Part shown: positions 33,189 through 43,330 of the stretch, piece by piece
How positions within the stretch are numbered: position 1 is the first letter of the stretch
Layout: every line of letters begins with the position of its first letter
Notes under the pieces: generated by a model
Told to the model about the DNA's origin: nothing
The model's input: only the letters and a program-made list of their open reading frames with translations
Databases searched by the model: none
Position numbers and translations under genes: made by a program
Assembly: GCA_023101885.1 (NCBI GenBank)
Contig: JALPQD010000629.1
Span: forward strand, 933,078-997,077
Reading direction: 5' to 3'
DNA length: 64,000 nt
From: Typhlomys cinereus
Taxonomy: Eukaryota > Chordata > Mammalia > Rodentia > Platacanthomyidae

Positions 33189-33298
33189 AGCCAGGTAAGG
33201 TGGGGCACGCCTGGAATCCCAGACTAAGCAGGTTGAGACACAAAATCACGAGTTCAAGGCCAGCCAGAGCTACACAGCAGGAACATCTCAAAAGGATC
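33189..33298 (+). mobile_element. B1 SINE
   Basis: GCCAGGTAAGGTGGGGCACG, CCTGGAATCCCAGACTAAGC and AAGGCCAGCCAGAGCTACAC are diagnostic B1 words in the right order, ending in an A-rich stretch. Confidence 0.85.
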
Positions 33299-33375
33299 AA
33301 TGGGTCTCTCGGTGGTGACGCCTTTGCCCGGCATGTGCAAAGCTCTAGAGCTCATCCCCAGCACTGCGGAGACAT
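33299..33375 (+). mobile_element. ID-like tRNA-derived fragment
   Basis: GGGTCTCTCGGTGGTGACGC and GAGCTCATCCCCAGCACTGC look like a decayed ID/B4 head directly after the B1 copy. Confidence 0.45.
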
Positions 33376-33384
33376 AGATGGCAC

Positions 33385-33700
33385 GTCAGTTCCTTTTCTG
33401 CTTGCTACGACCAATACCCGACAAAAAACAACTCCAAAAAAAGAAGGATTTATTTTGATTCAGTCTGAGGGTGCAGTCCATCATGGCGGGGAGGCATGGC
33501 GGCAGGAGCGTGAGGCAGATGGTCACGTGGCATCTGCGGCCAGGAAGCAGAGAGAGACGCCTGCTGGCGCTCAGCTCACTGTCTCCTCCAGGGGACGGCG
33601 CTGGCTGGCCAGTTTCAAGGTGGGGCCTCCCACCCCATCAATTTAACGGTTACAACCCCTCACAGATGCACCCGGAGGTTTCTCTTCTAGGCCATTCTAT
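33385..33700 (+). mobile_element. Medium-length repeat (type A), 5' part, interrupted
   Basis: CTTGCTACGACCAATACCCG, GGATTTATTTTGATTCAGTC and AGTCCATCATGGCGGGGAGG open it. TTTCTCTTCTAGGCCATTCT ends this half. The matching end, TTGTCAATTGACAATCAGT, is found at 34179-34197 after two later insertions. Confidence 0.6.
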
Positions 33701-33705
33701 TTTTT

Positions 33706-34004
33706 TTTATTTTTTTTTATTATTATTATTATTATTTATTCAACTGTGTGTATGTGCGCACGCATGTCTGTGTGTGTGTGTATGTGTGTGTCTGTGTATG
33801 TGTAGAACCACGGACGAATTCGCGAACCACCATGGACGCCTCCACCTCCTTCTGCCCCAGGATTCACAGGCTCCGCCCTACCAGGACCAGAAGGGCAGGC
33901 CGCCCCCGCTTCCGTCTGGCATCTATACGTGGGATCTGGGATCCGAACTCGGGACCTTCCACCTGCAAGGCGGAGGCTTAACCCCTGAGCCACCTCTCCA
34001 GCCC
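33706..34004 (-). mobile_element. tRNA-headed SINE, young subfamily, inverted, with 15-bp target duplication
   Basis: Right end GAGCCACCTCTCCAGCCC is the inverted head. The body has CACGGACGAATTCGCG and CACCATGGACGCCTCC. The left side is a GT tract and an A/T-rich tail (TTATTATTATTATT on this strand). GCCATTCTATTTTTT is present on both sides (33691-33705 and 34005-34019), a perfect 15-base target-site duplication. Well-preserved A box and B box words indicate recent insertion. Confidence 0.85.
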
Positions 34005-34160
34005 GCCATTCTATTTTTTATTTATTAAATTCACATTTTTATATACATGCTCCTTGCCTCCCTCATCCCCCCCTTCCTTCCTCCCTCTCTTCCTTCCCAC
34101 CTTCATCACATTTTTTACCCTCCCTACATGGGTCCAGTCTACTCCCTCCTGTTCTCCTGT
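34005..34160 (-). mobile_element. Possible L1 3' end fragment, inverted
   Basis: After an A/T-rich stretch the + strand is CCTT/CCTCC-rich (CCTTCCTTCCTCCCTCTC) with ACATTTTTTACCCTCCC, similar to an inverted rodent L1 3' UTR. It lies between CTAGGCCATTCTA and CTAAGCTATTCTA, which look like a decayed target duplication. Confidence 0.35.
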
Positions 34161-34363
34161 CCTAAGCTATTCTAGATCTTGTCAATTGACAATCAGTATT
34201 GGTCATCACTGAAGGGAATACTGTTTGCACACACATATGTGCACTTATGTACATACATCCACACACATATGTATGCCCACATGCAAACACACACATAAGA
34301 ATCTCATACATGAAAAAGAGAAGAGAAGAAGGGGGACCTGAACTTTATCCCTAGAACCCATGA

Positions 34364-34364
<1 letters not shown>

Positions 34365-34409
<45 letters not shown>

Positions 34410-34530
34410 ATGCTCATACACACACTCACATGCACACACATGCTCACACACACATGCATACACATGCTTACACACATGCACACATTTGCACATGCACATA
34501 CACACATGTGCGTGCATGCATGTATGTACC
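34365..34530. repeat. (CA)n microsatellite and CATG-rich extension
   Basis: Pure CA at 34365-34403 followed by ACACATGC-type imperfect units to about 34530. Confidence 0.95.
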
Positions 34531-34850
34531 CAGGCATGGTAATGTGTTTGTAATCCTAGTGCTGGAGAAGTAGATAATTGGATCCCTGGGGCTCTGACTG
34601 CTACCTGCACACACACATATATGCACATGTATCTGCACACAAGTGTGCGCCTGCATATGTGAACACACACAGAGTACGCTACTCTCAGGTTTGTGCTATG
34701 CTCCATAAGACTCCATCATGGTGGGCTGGGGAGAGACTGCCCCAGCAGCTGAAAGGAAATACTGATGAGAGACCATAATATCGAAGCAAGGAGGCAGGTC
34801 TCCAGGCCCACCTGAAATGGACATTCTAATTTAAAAGCTTGGCCTAGAGG

Positions 34851-35081
34851 GCTGGAGAGATGGCTCAGGGGTTAAGCCTTTGCCTCACAAATGGAAGGAC
34901 CTGAGTTCTGATCCCACATAAAAAAAAAAAAGAGAGAGAGAGACAGAAATGACAATGACTTGAACTTCCAGCCCTGGAAAGTAGAGCCTGGAAAACTCCA
35001 GAGCAAAGCAAAGAGGAGGTAGAGCAATCCAGGATGATTCCCAAAGTCATCCTTGGGCCTCCACAGGCACACACAGTGCCT

Positions 35082-35116
<35 letters not shown>
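34851..35116 (+). mobile_element. tRNA-headed composite SINE, older type
   Basis: Starts GCTGGAGAGATGGCTCAGGG with GTTAAGCCTTTGCCTC and ACCTGAGTTCTGATCCCAC (B box), a poly(A)/GA insert, then CAGCCCTGGAAAGTAGAGCC, GGAGGTAGAGCAATCCAGG and a CA tail. One of the fullest older-type copies. Confidence 0.85.
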
Positions 35117-35162
<46 letters not shown>

Positions 35163-35200
35163 GTAGATAGGTAGATAGGTAGGTAGATAGATGATAGATA
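35117..35200. repeat. (GATA)n microsatellite following a SINE (CA)n tail
   Basis: About 11 perfect TAGA units then GTAGATAGGTAG variants, directly after the CA tail of the SINE. Probably grown from the tail. Confidence 0.95.
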
Positions 35201-35307
35201 AAAGGTTTCTGGGCATGCCTACCAGGAACTGTCTTGATCACATAATCAACGTGGAAGACCTAGCCCATTAGGAGCAGCTCTGAGCCTGGGGCCCAAGGCT
35301 GTAGAAG

Positions 35308-35336
35308 GAGAGAGAGGAGAGAGAGAGAGAGAGAGC
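35308..35336. repeat. (GA)n tract
   Basis: Short GA run with one GGA interruption. Confidence 0.85.
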
Positions 35337-35809
35337 ACACACGTATTGACTCATGGCTCTGGCTGTGGTTGTGATGTGAGCAGCTGCTTCGAGCTGCTGC
35401 CACTGTGACGCTCTGCCACGCTGGGACCGTGACCCGCCACTGTGAACCACGGAAGCTCTTTCCCCCTCTACATTGCTGGGCTCCAGTGTTTTGTTGCAGC
35501 AACGTGTGCATGAAGCTCCTTCAGAGGGGCAGCTGTCAGTCAGTATGTGCTGAGTTGAACATATTTGTTCTGGGGGCCCGTGAAGAAGGCCGCCAAAGCT
35601 GCTGGGTTACAAGGCTCCACAAGTCATGAGCACTGGCGATTTGGTGACTGCTTCGGACCCTCATGGTCGGTTCATGACATGCTCCAGCCAAGGCACATCT
35701 CATGGCCAAGCTCAAAGGTCACAGGAGACAGAGTCACTTACCTATCTTGAGGCATGGAAAGGGATGGAGCCATTATAGCACATACATGAACTTTGATGGT
35801 GTTGCAATT

Positions 35810-36225
35810 AGCATGCATGGCTGCTGATAAATCACCATCAAACAGCTTAAAGAACAAGGGGTTTGTTTTCTCTTACGATTCTCCAGTTACAGTTCTCAGT
35901 CCGGCTTGACAGGAGAGCTCACATCAACGCCAGGGCCGAGGGAACTGGCCACACCATCTCTACATAACAACTGAGAGAACCATCCTTACTTGCCAGCACG
36001 TCTGGCCAAGTGTACACAAGGATGCCGACTTCTCAACCAGCTCTCTGTATTTCATTCCAGAGCTTAGTCCCACCCACCATAAGCTGGGCCTTCCCCATCA
36101 GCTAGATAATCTCCTGCAAGTTTGCTCTGGGCTTAACTCAACTAGTAATTCTCCACAAATGTGCCCAGAGCTCAAACCCTCAACTGTCAAGTTGACACTT
36201 GTGCCTAACTATGACAGATGGTCCA
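35810..36225 (+). mobile_element. Medium-length interspersed repeat (type B)
   Basis: ATGGCTGCTGATAAATCACC, TACAGTTCTCAGTCCGGCTT, GAACTGGCCACACCATCTC and CTCAACTGTCAAGTTGACAC are shared with copies at 36895, 59605 and 63480. Family unknown to me; the TTGACA-containing end resembles MaLR/hAT-type rodent repeats. Confidence 0.65.
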
Positions 36226-36894
36226 CTTTGGCCCTTTGTGAAGTAATTGCCGTGGACATCAATGTGTGGGTGCTGGTCTCCCCCCTAAATTTTATACTTG
36301 CTCATATGCACTGCAGCCTAGTTGGAGAGAGGCAAGCAGGAAGCTTCAGGCTCTGAGGGGCCACCAGAGGAAGAATGCTGGGTCTAGGGCTCCCCATCGC
36401 CACCCCGTGGGGGGCACCCCTAAAGCTCCCCATGCCATACCACCCGAGGCCGTGGGACAGGATCTCAGTGAGCTACTTTTGGAACTGTCCCCAGCGAGTC
36501 CCAGCACTGTGACCAGGCCCGAGACATCCTGACATCTGGAAGAAACATTGCAGGTCCCCCAAACACAGAGGGCCGCCTACAAGCCAGGGGTCTCCGCACG
36601 ACGCAGAGGGCACTTCATAGGAATCATGTTGACAGGGGCAGGGGGGCTTGCTGGGGCCACTTCAAAGCAGCCTTCGCTCTAACCACGAGTCCTGGGGCTC
36701 CCAGTGCCAGCCTCAGAGTGCAGGAAGGCCCATGGCATCACCAGCGGCGTTTCCATGGTGACGGTCCATCCCAGGGAAGGATATAGGGCAGCATCAGCCC
36801 AAGACAGGTAGGCAGGGGGACAGACCCAGGAGGGTCTCAGAGCAGAGCTGCCAGCTGTCCCCCCCCCGCCATGCAGTCCATGCCAGTGACCAGG

Positions 36895-37335
36895 TGCTGC
36901 GGCTAGAACACATTGCTGCCGATAAACTCATGGCCACATGGCTTAAGGGAACAAGGGTTTCATTCTCTCTTACAATTGTCTGGTTACAGTTCCCTGTCCA
37001 TCTTGGCAGGAGAGCTCACACCAGCACCAAGGGCTGAGGGAACTGGCCACACCATATCCACATAATGGCCGGCAGAGGGACAATCCTCACTTGCCAGACC
37101 AGCGTGTCTGGCCAAGTGTACCAACAGATGCCAAATTCCCTAGCCAGCTCTCTCTCTTAATCACCTGCCCAGGCCCTAGCTCCACCTACCACAGGCTAGG
37201 CCTTCCCTCGCAGCTGGGCAATCTCCTGCAGATTCATTCTGGGCTTAACTCAACTACTAATTCTTTACAAATGTGCCCAGAGTTTGAACCCTCAGCCGTC
37301 AGGTTGACACCTGTATCTAACTATGACACGGGTCC
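36895..37335 (+). mobile_element. Medium-length interspersed repeat (type B)
   Basis: GCTGCCGATAAACTCATGGC, TTACAGTTCCCTGTCCATCT, GAACTGGCCACACCATATCC and ACTAATTCTTTACAAATGTG match the 35810 copy in order and orientation over about 400 bases. Confidence 0.65.
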
Positions 37336-38649
37336 TCTAGGGACGGTACGTGACACTCAGGGATGCTCACCTCGAGCCACCGGCCTGCATGCTGACCTTT
37401 ACTCCTAGGTCCTCTGAAGTGAAGCTGATATGGAGCTCCATCTTGTGTATCAGCCAGACCAGCTCGGGACCCCCAGATCTCATTACTCCCCCTGAGAAAG
37501 GGCTATTTCACTGTGTTCTTCTGCCATTCAGAATGCCTGCCTTCTGAGGTTACATGGGGAAGAGAAGGAAGGAGAGGGATTTGTGTCCCGGAAATTATAG
37601 GGCCCATTGGCCAGAATTGCTCACATGGCTCCAACTTCCCACAAAGGACTCTGGGACTGCGATGGGGGATCAGAGAAGTGTCTTAGCAAATGGATCATTT
37701 GTTCTTTATGTGGGGACAGGGACAGGGTCAGGGTCTGCAGAAAGGGCAGGAGTAGTGCAAAAGTGTGGGGAAGGGCTCCTGGTTTGGAACCACCCAATCC
37801 TGGCTATGTTGCCATTGGTAACTCGGGCTTGGGACTTGCCCACACATTATTAAATCATCAGTAATGAGTATACTGTGATCTACAGTGCAGACTGTGTGAG
37901 GAGTTACCTCACAGGTATTGAAGGCAAAGCCCAGAAAGCCAAGGGATTTGTCCAGTGTCCCCAAGTAGCCAGGGCCAGACCCTGTGTCTTACAACTCTCT
38001 GTCTTAGCCACCACTCCCCACCCTTCATCATTCATTCACTCCATCTGTCAGTCACTCATTTATGCTAAGAGACCGGAAAGTGAAATGGACAGGGATCAGG
38101 AACTGGAGGGCTTGTGAACCCTAGTGTGGAGCTTAGATTTGGTTCTAAGAATAGAACCAACTAGACCCAAGAGCTAGTGATCCACAGAGACCCGCAGGAA
38201 GGCTTGGAAGGAGCGAGGAATCGCTGACCAGACATCGGGATGGAGAAGATGTGTCACGTACAGGAGGAGGAGGAGCCAGTATATCTTGCTCAGAAACTGA
38301 AGCACAGTACAGCAGGAAAGGGAGAAAGTGGGGGTGAGACCTAGGCTTCTTCTAGGTATGTGGGGGAGATCTGTGGCCATCTACTAGGCCTGCAAGATGC
38401 TGTTGGGGGCAGCAGTTGGGTGCCAGGAGCTGGGGGCAGAAATCTAACTGGCCTATCCAGCATGTTAGATCCGAGAACTCCCGAGGTGTGAAGGGAGGGG
38501 GGCAGACACCCTCGAAGCCTGTAGGGAGGATGCCGCTCAGCCTGCAGCTTAGATGGACATTGGCTGGCATCCGGGGTTTGTTCGAGATCATGCCATGGGG
38601 CCGAATCCCCGCCGGGCCAGCTGGGGGAAGGACGGGGAAAGTCAGCAGG

Positions 38650-39045
38650 AGCCTCAAGGCTTGAGGCGAGGGGGCGAGCGGCGCGGAGTCACCACAGACC
38701 CCGGGAGTCAGGTAAGAAGCAGGCGCCAGACGAGTTGCTGCAGACTCGTTTATTTCAGGAAGTGCTTGAGCTTATATAGGGTCAGAGGTCCAATCAAGTG
38801 TTGCCATCTCTCCGCTCAGGGAGAGGGAGGGAGCAAGACAGAAAGAGACAGAAAGAGAGCCAAGGTCAAAGCCTTCTGGAGGTCGAATGTCAAGGAGGAG
38901 CCTGTAGAGCCACAGCAGAGCACGAGGAGCGAGGACATGGTTAGTGCTCACAGCCCCTCAGCCAGGACTCTAGAACACGGGCGGACCCCGGCTCTCAGGG
39001 GACCCTGTCGTGGGTCCCACGTGTGATGGGTTCACTGCCCAGCAT
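38650..39045 (-). mobile_element. LTR-like sequence (endogenous retrovirus type), inverted
   Basis: On the - strand there is, in order, ATTGG (CCAAT-type) near 38792, TATATAAGC at 38771-38779, then AATAAA at 38749-38754 followed by a GC-rich end with GGGTCTGTGGTGACTCCG. That promoter-to-poly(A) spacing is typical of a class II retroviral LTR with a very short R region. Ends are not defined and no coding part is present, so this is an old solo LTR or fragment. Confidence 0.45.
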
Positions 39046-39499
39046 CTGTCGTGGGCGGGACCTGCCCAGGAGAGGTCTGCCCACTGGGCGAAGCGGTGAG
39101 CTCACCCGGGCTCCAACCCTTGTGGTCCAGGCTCCACGCCCGCTTAGCTTCCGTCCAGCCACATGACTAACTGAGCAGAGGGGACACCTCAGGACAGCGT
39201 GTCCTCGCCTGGGGTGAGCATGGAGGGCAGAGCCATCTGACCCCAGCGGCTCTGGTGTCTAACCACACAGCATGGAGGGGGCAAATGAGCCACTGAGACG
39301 AGCTGCCAGGTCCCCTGCGTGTGAGGTCGTCCACCAAAGACCCAGCTTTGAGCACACTGAAGTGGGGGGGTCTAGGCCAGGCTACTGCTGTTGATTGAGA
39401 TCAGGGCAGAGCAGAGGAAGGGGTTGCCACATGATGCTGTGCCAGCCATCCCTGCCCCCTTCTCTCTGAGAGAACCTGAGGGACCATCACCATCTTCAA

Positions 39500-40100
39500 A
39501 GTCACCACCACCACCACCACCACCACCACCATCATCTCTTCATCATCTTCATGGTCACCATCATCGACATCACTTCAACCATCAGCACCAGCACCAGCCC
39601 CAGCACTACAGCCATCACCACCACTATCATCGTCACCACCACCATCATTATCACCATCATCTTCTATCATCACCACCATCATCATCACCACCATCATCAT
39701 CATAATCATTTCTATGGTCACCATCAACGCCATCATTACCACCACCATAACTTCCATCATCATCTCTATAGTCATTATCATCACCATCACCATCATCATC
39801 ATCATCATCATCACCATCACCATCACAATCTTTATCATCTCTATAGTCCACCATCAACACCATCACCACCACCATCATCATCACTATTACCATCATCATC
39901 ACCACCACCATCATCATCGTCACCATCATCTTCCATCATCACCATCACCCCATCAACATCCTCATCCCCTCAGTCACCACCATCACCATCATTACCACCA
40001 CCAACACTGCCATCATCACAACCATTATCATCATTATCACCATCACCACCATCATCCCTACAATCGCTACTGACACCTCCACCATCATCGTTATCATTGG
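39500..40100. repeat. (CAY)n trinucleotide satellite, about 600 bp
   Basis: Long imperfect CAC/CAT repeat, starting with a purer run (CACCACCACCACCACCAC) at 39503 and passing through ATCATCATC and ACCATCACC blocks. It gives spurious His-rich, Ser-rich and Thr/Ile-rich frames on + and Asp/Met-rich ones on -. Confidence 0.95.
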
Positions 40101-40434
40101 TTCCCAGGTGGTTCTGACCCACATCCTGTATAGATAACCTGGAGAAACTGAGGACCTAGAACTCCCCTGAGTTCCCCCAGGCTACAAACAGAAGCCTGGC
40201 ATCTGGTAGACTAAGAACCACACACTGGTAGTAAACCCATCTGAGTTCCTTGTTAGCCACTTGACCTCCAAAGACAGATCCTTTCATAACAATTGCTCAA
40301 ACCTGCAGGCAATGAGGTGTGCACACCCTCTCTGAACCTCCCACATAATCTCCCAAAGTCACGTGGAGGACGCAGGTTAGCTTTTCTTTCTCTGTTGGAG
40401 AGGCCTGGAATGAGAAGGCCCATGAGGGCTGGAG

Positions 40435-40688
40435 AGATGGCTCAAGGGTTAAGACTCTGTCTCGAAAGCAGAAGGTCCTAAATTCGAATCCCAGGTCCCT
40501 CGTAAAAACATCAGAAAGAAATGGTAGCAGCCTGCACTTCTGACCCTGGTGGGTGGAGCCTGAGAAATTCCAGAGCGAAGCAAGAAGGAGGTAGAACAAC
40601 CAGGATGATTCCTGACGTCCCCCTTGGTCCCCCACAGGGACACATACAAACACAATAAATAAAATGATAAATAAAGTAAAATAAAATA
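40435..40688 (+). mobile_element. tRNA-headed composite SINE with 12-bp target duplication
   Basis: GGGCTGGAGAGATGGCTCAA head, TAAATTCGAATCCCAGGTCC B box, CTGACCCTGGTGGGTGGAGC body, CCAGGATGATTCCTGACGTC, and an AATAAATAAA-type tail. AGAAGGCCCATG flanks both sides (40423-40434 and 40689-40700). Confidence 0.85.
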
Positions 40689-41424
40689 AGAAGGCCCATG
40701 GACAGAGGCTGTCCTCAGGTGGGATCTGGGGCATGGACATGCTGCAGGTTGTCGTTCTGAACAGGGCTATTCCATGAGGACTCGCTCTGCCCCCGCCAAA
40801 GGAGAAATAAAACTGGACAGCTGTGGCGTCCACGAATACACCAGCCATTTACATGCCACTCGGGGACATTCTTGGTCACCTTTGCTGGAAGGAACCCACA
40901 GACAGACTCTGAGGCAGGAGGTCACAGGAGTCCCTCCTGACGGAGACCCTCCTGCTATCTTAGAGTCCAAAAGAAAATAGAGAATTTTCAAGAAAATTCT
41001 GGGTGCAGTTCCTGTAGAGAAACAAAACTGCGCCTCTGGCTTTTACCCCATTCTGTGTTTTTGATGGTGGGCGCCAGCCAGGAGTGCCCTGCACACGAGT
41101 GTACTGTTGCCCATGTAACCCTGGGGGGCTGATTTTCCTGAACTTTCTCTCCATTCTGAACTAACACCAGGCTGTGTGCTTTACTCATGTTATTTCAAGA
41201 GCTGGCAGGCAGGGCCAGGCTGCGTGAGAGGGGAGCTTCCCTCGCGGGCACCTGAGCCAGGAGAACAGGTCATGACGTTGGAAGGTGTTGCTTTTCTTCG
41301 GGCTTTTTTTTTTCAAACTGTTAAGACATGTGAAAAACACTTGGCTCCCAGGTATGTGGAGGTAGTAGGAGACCGTGGCCCCCAAAGACCATCTGTAAGT
41401 ATGCGTGTATAGGTGTGCACGTGT

Positions 41425-41575
41425 TGAGACAGGGTTTCTCACTGGCCTAGAGCTCACTGGTTCAAACTAGACTAGCTGGTCAGCAAACCCCAGAAATCTA
41501 CCGTGTCTCCTTCATATTCCCAGCATTGGGTTACACGTGTACCACCCAACATGCCTGGCTTTTTTTTTTCACATT
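41425..41575 (-). mobile_element. B4-like SINE, inverted
   Basis: TTGAGACAGGGTTTCTCACTG, GACTAGCTGGTCAGCAAACC and CAGCATTGGGTTACACGTGT in inverted B4 order, ending at a poly(T). Confidence 0.7.
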
Positions 41576-41622
41576 TGAGGCAGTGGGGGGAAAGAGAGAG
41601 AAAGAGGAGAATAAGAAAAAAG

Positions 41623-41705
41623 AGAAGAAGAAGAAGAAGAAGAAGAAGAAGAAGAAGAAGAAGAAGAAGAAGAAGAAGAAGAAGAAGAAGAAGAAGAAGA
41701 AGAAA
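41623..41705. repeat. (AAG)n microsatellite
   Basis: About 27 AAG units with GA-rich flanks; purine-only on this strand for over 120 bases. Encodes spurious poly-Lys, poly-Arg or, antisense, poly-Leu/Phe frames. Confidence 0.95.
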
Positions 41706-41714
41706 GAGAGAGAG

Positions 41715-42260
41715 AAACATATGCAGATGCAGATGGAAACTAAAGGACGACTTTCACAACTCATTTCTCTCCTTCTACCATGTGGGCTTCTGGGGATTAG
41801 AACTCAGATCGTCAGCCTTAGCGAACAGTCAGCCTTATCCTCTGAGCTATCTTTTTTTTAAATCTTTTTTTTTATTTATTCAATTGTGCGTGTGTGCACG
41901 TGTGTGTATATATGCGTATGTGTGTGTGTGTGTGTAGAACCACTGGTGAATTCGGGAACCACCGTGGACGCCTCCACCTCCTCGTTTACTCTGCCCCGGA
42001 TTCACAGCCTCCGCCCACCAGGACCAGAAACGAAGGCCGCCCCACTTCCGCCCGGCATCTATACGTCGTAGGGTCTAGGATCCAAACTCAGGATCTTCCG
42101 CCTGCAAGGCAGAGGTTTAACCCCTGAGCCACCTCTCCAGCCCCCCTCTGAGCTATCTTGCTGGACCCATGCCTGGATTTTGTTTTTAAAGCGGGGGCTC
42201 TGGGGATCAAACTCAGATCCTCATGCAGTTTCTAAACCATCTCTCCAGGCCTTGCTGTAG
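41715..42260 (-). mobile_element. B3-like SINE, inverted, split by a younger SINE
   Basis: Left part: ACTTTCACAACTCATTTCTC, CCATGTGGGCTTCTGGGG and CAGATCGTCAGCC. The right end (GAGCTATCTTGCTGGACCC) resumes at 42145 after a young tRNA-headed SINE. A separate inverted tRNA-type head (CAAACTCAGATCCTCATGC) follows to about 42260. Confidence 0.6.
41854..42144 (-). mobile_element. tRNA-headed SINE, young subfamily, inverted, with 15-bp target duplication
   Basis: Same subfamily as 33706-34004: CACTGGTGAATTCGGG, CACCGTGGACGCCTCC, and head GAGCCACCTCTCCAGCCCC. Perfect duplication CCTCTGAGCTATCTT at 41839-41853 and 42145-42159. It disrupts an older B3-like SINE. Confidence 0.85.
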
Positions 42261-42628
42261 ACCTCGTCATCCATTCTGAAGAAGAGGAAACTGAGCCACA
42301 AAGACTGTAAGGAACAGCGTCGGATCAGGGCCAGAGGCAGAAGAACCCAGAGTCAGAGGGAAATGTCAGGACTCGGAGGCTGAGCTCTTTACCACGTGAT
42401 CTCAGAAGAGAAACTCGAGGCTCAGAGAAGGCGTAAGAGAGGCAGAGCTTAGCCAGGCACCCCAACTTGGCCCGGGTTTGTTCTTCTACTGGCGGAACTA
42501 TGTCACAGTTAAACCCATCTGGAGCTGTTAACACTGAGGGGGGCAGTGCTGGGCAGAGGAGACAGCAACACCAGCAAGGGGCTATGGCTATGGTGGGCAT
42601 GCATGGTCCTATATGCATCTCCATGCAT

Positions 42629-42638
42629 GCACACGCAC

Positions 42639-42688
<50 letters not shown>
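42629..42688. repeat. (CA)n microsatellite
   Basis: CA array of about 28 units with two CG interruptions near the start. Confidence 0.95.
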
Positions 42689-42690
<2 letters not shown>

Positions 42691-42809
42691 CTTCCATTTC
42701 CCCCAGATGTCCACCTGCTTTTATGAATGCGAGTGGATTTGTAACACGCACTGCAGCTGCATACAAGGCATTCAGACATGGAGGCAGTTTTACTAGATAA
42801 TGGACCATC

Positions 42810-43020
42810 ATGCAGGATACAATTTAAATTAAAAAATGCAATTTTCACCTTGAAATGAACAAATGATTACAATTTCTATACAAATTAAGGCATTCAGCCT
42901 CTCTTTCAGTAGTGTTACCAGCCCATGAAACACGACATAATTACCATGAAATACATTTTCAAATATTTTGATTTTTGTCCGCTGCCTTTTTAAAAAACAT
43001 AGGCCGCCTTCTAGGTCTCC
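42810..43020. promoter_or_regulatory. Candidate conserved non-coding element downstream of PAX7
   Basis: A 200-base AT-rich, repeat-free block: ACAATTTAAATTAAAAAATG, ATGATTACAATTTCTATAC, CACGACATAATTACCATG and TTTTCAAATATTTTGATTTT. Several TAATTA/ATTA cores and an A/T-rich MEF2-like stretch are visible. Its position 12 kb past PAX7 suits a distal enhancer; conservation is not tested. Confidence 0.4.
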
Positions 43021-43179
43021 GGGTGAGTGCTGGCATTTCCCACCTTCTGGGAAAAACACATTAAAAAGAAAAGCTAAGGTTCCACCACCACCACCACCCC
43101 CAAGATGAAGTTGGCCCCCTCCCTGCTCTCCCTTGCTCTCACCCCTCAGAAGACCCGGGCCCTCCCTACCCCCTCCCTT

Positions 43180-43330
43180 GGCTCAGAGATAAAATTGAAA
43201 AAAAAAAAAGCAGACGGGAGGAGAGGAGACGCAGGCGACCAGCTCCAAAGCCTGAGATTTATCTAAGTCGCTACGCTTATCTGCAGAATCGCATCTGTTG
43301 TTATCGTCAGCCAACCACTCCAACCCGCTT
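43180..43330. promoter_or_regulatory. Candidate conserved non-coding element (GATA and E-box motifs)
   Basis: TTTATCTAAGTCGCTACG, CTTATCTGCAGAATCGC and CATCTGTTGTTATCGTCAG give three GATA-type (TTATC) cores and one CATCTG E-box inside 60 bases. Unique sequence with retained CpGs. Confidence 0.4.

Noticed and set aside
34851..34925. tRNA gene suggested by A-box and B-box words
   Set aside because: These are heads of the tRNA-derived SINE, present at many sites with target duplications and tails; none looks like a complete functional tRNA.
39551..40117. 188-codon His/Ser/Pro-rich open frame
   Set aside because: Entirely a CAC/CAT trinucleotide satellite; all frames stay open and there is no splice or promoter context.
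41503..41937. Arg- or Lys-rich open frames
   Set aside because: Produced by the AAG microsatellite between two SINEs.
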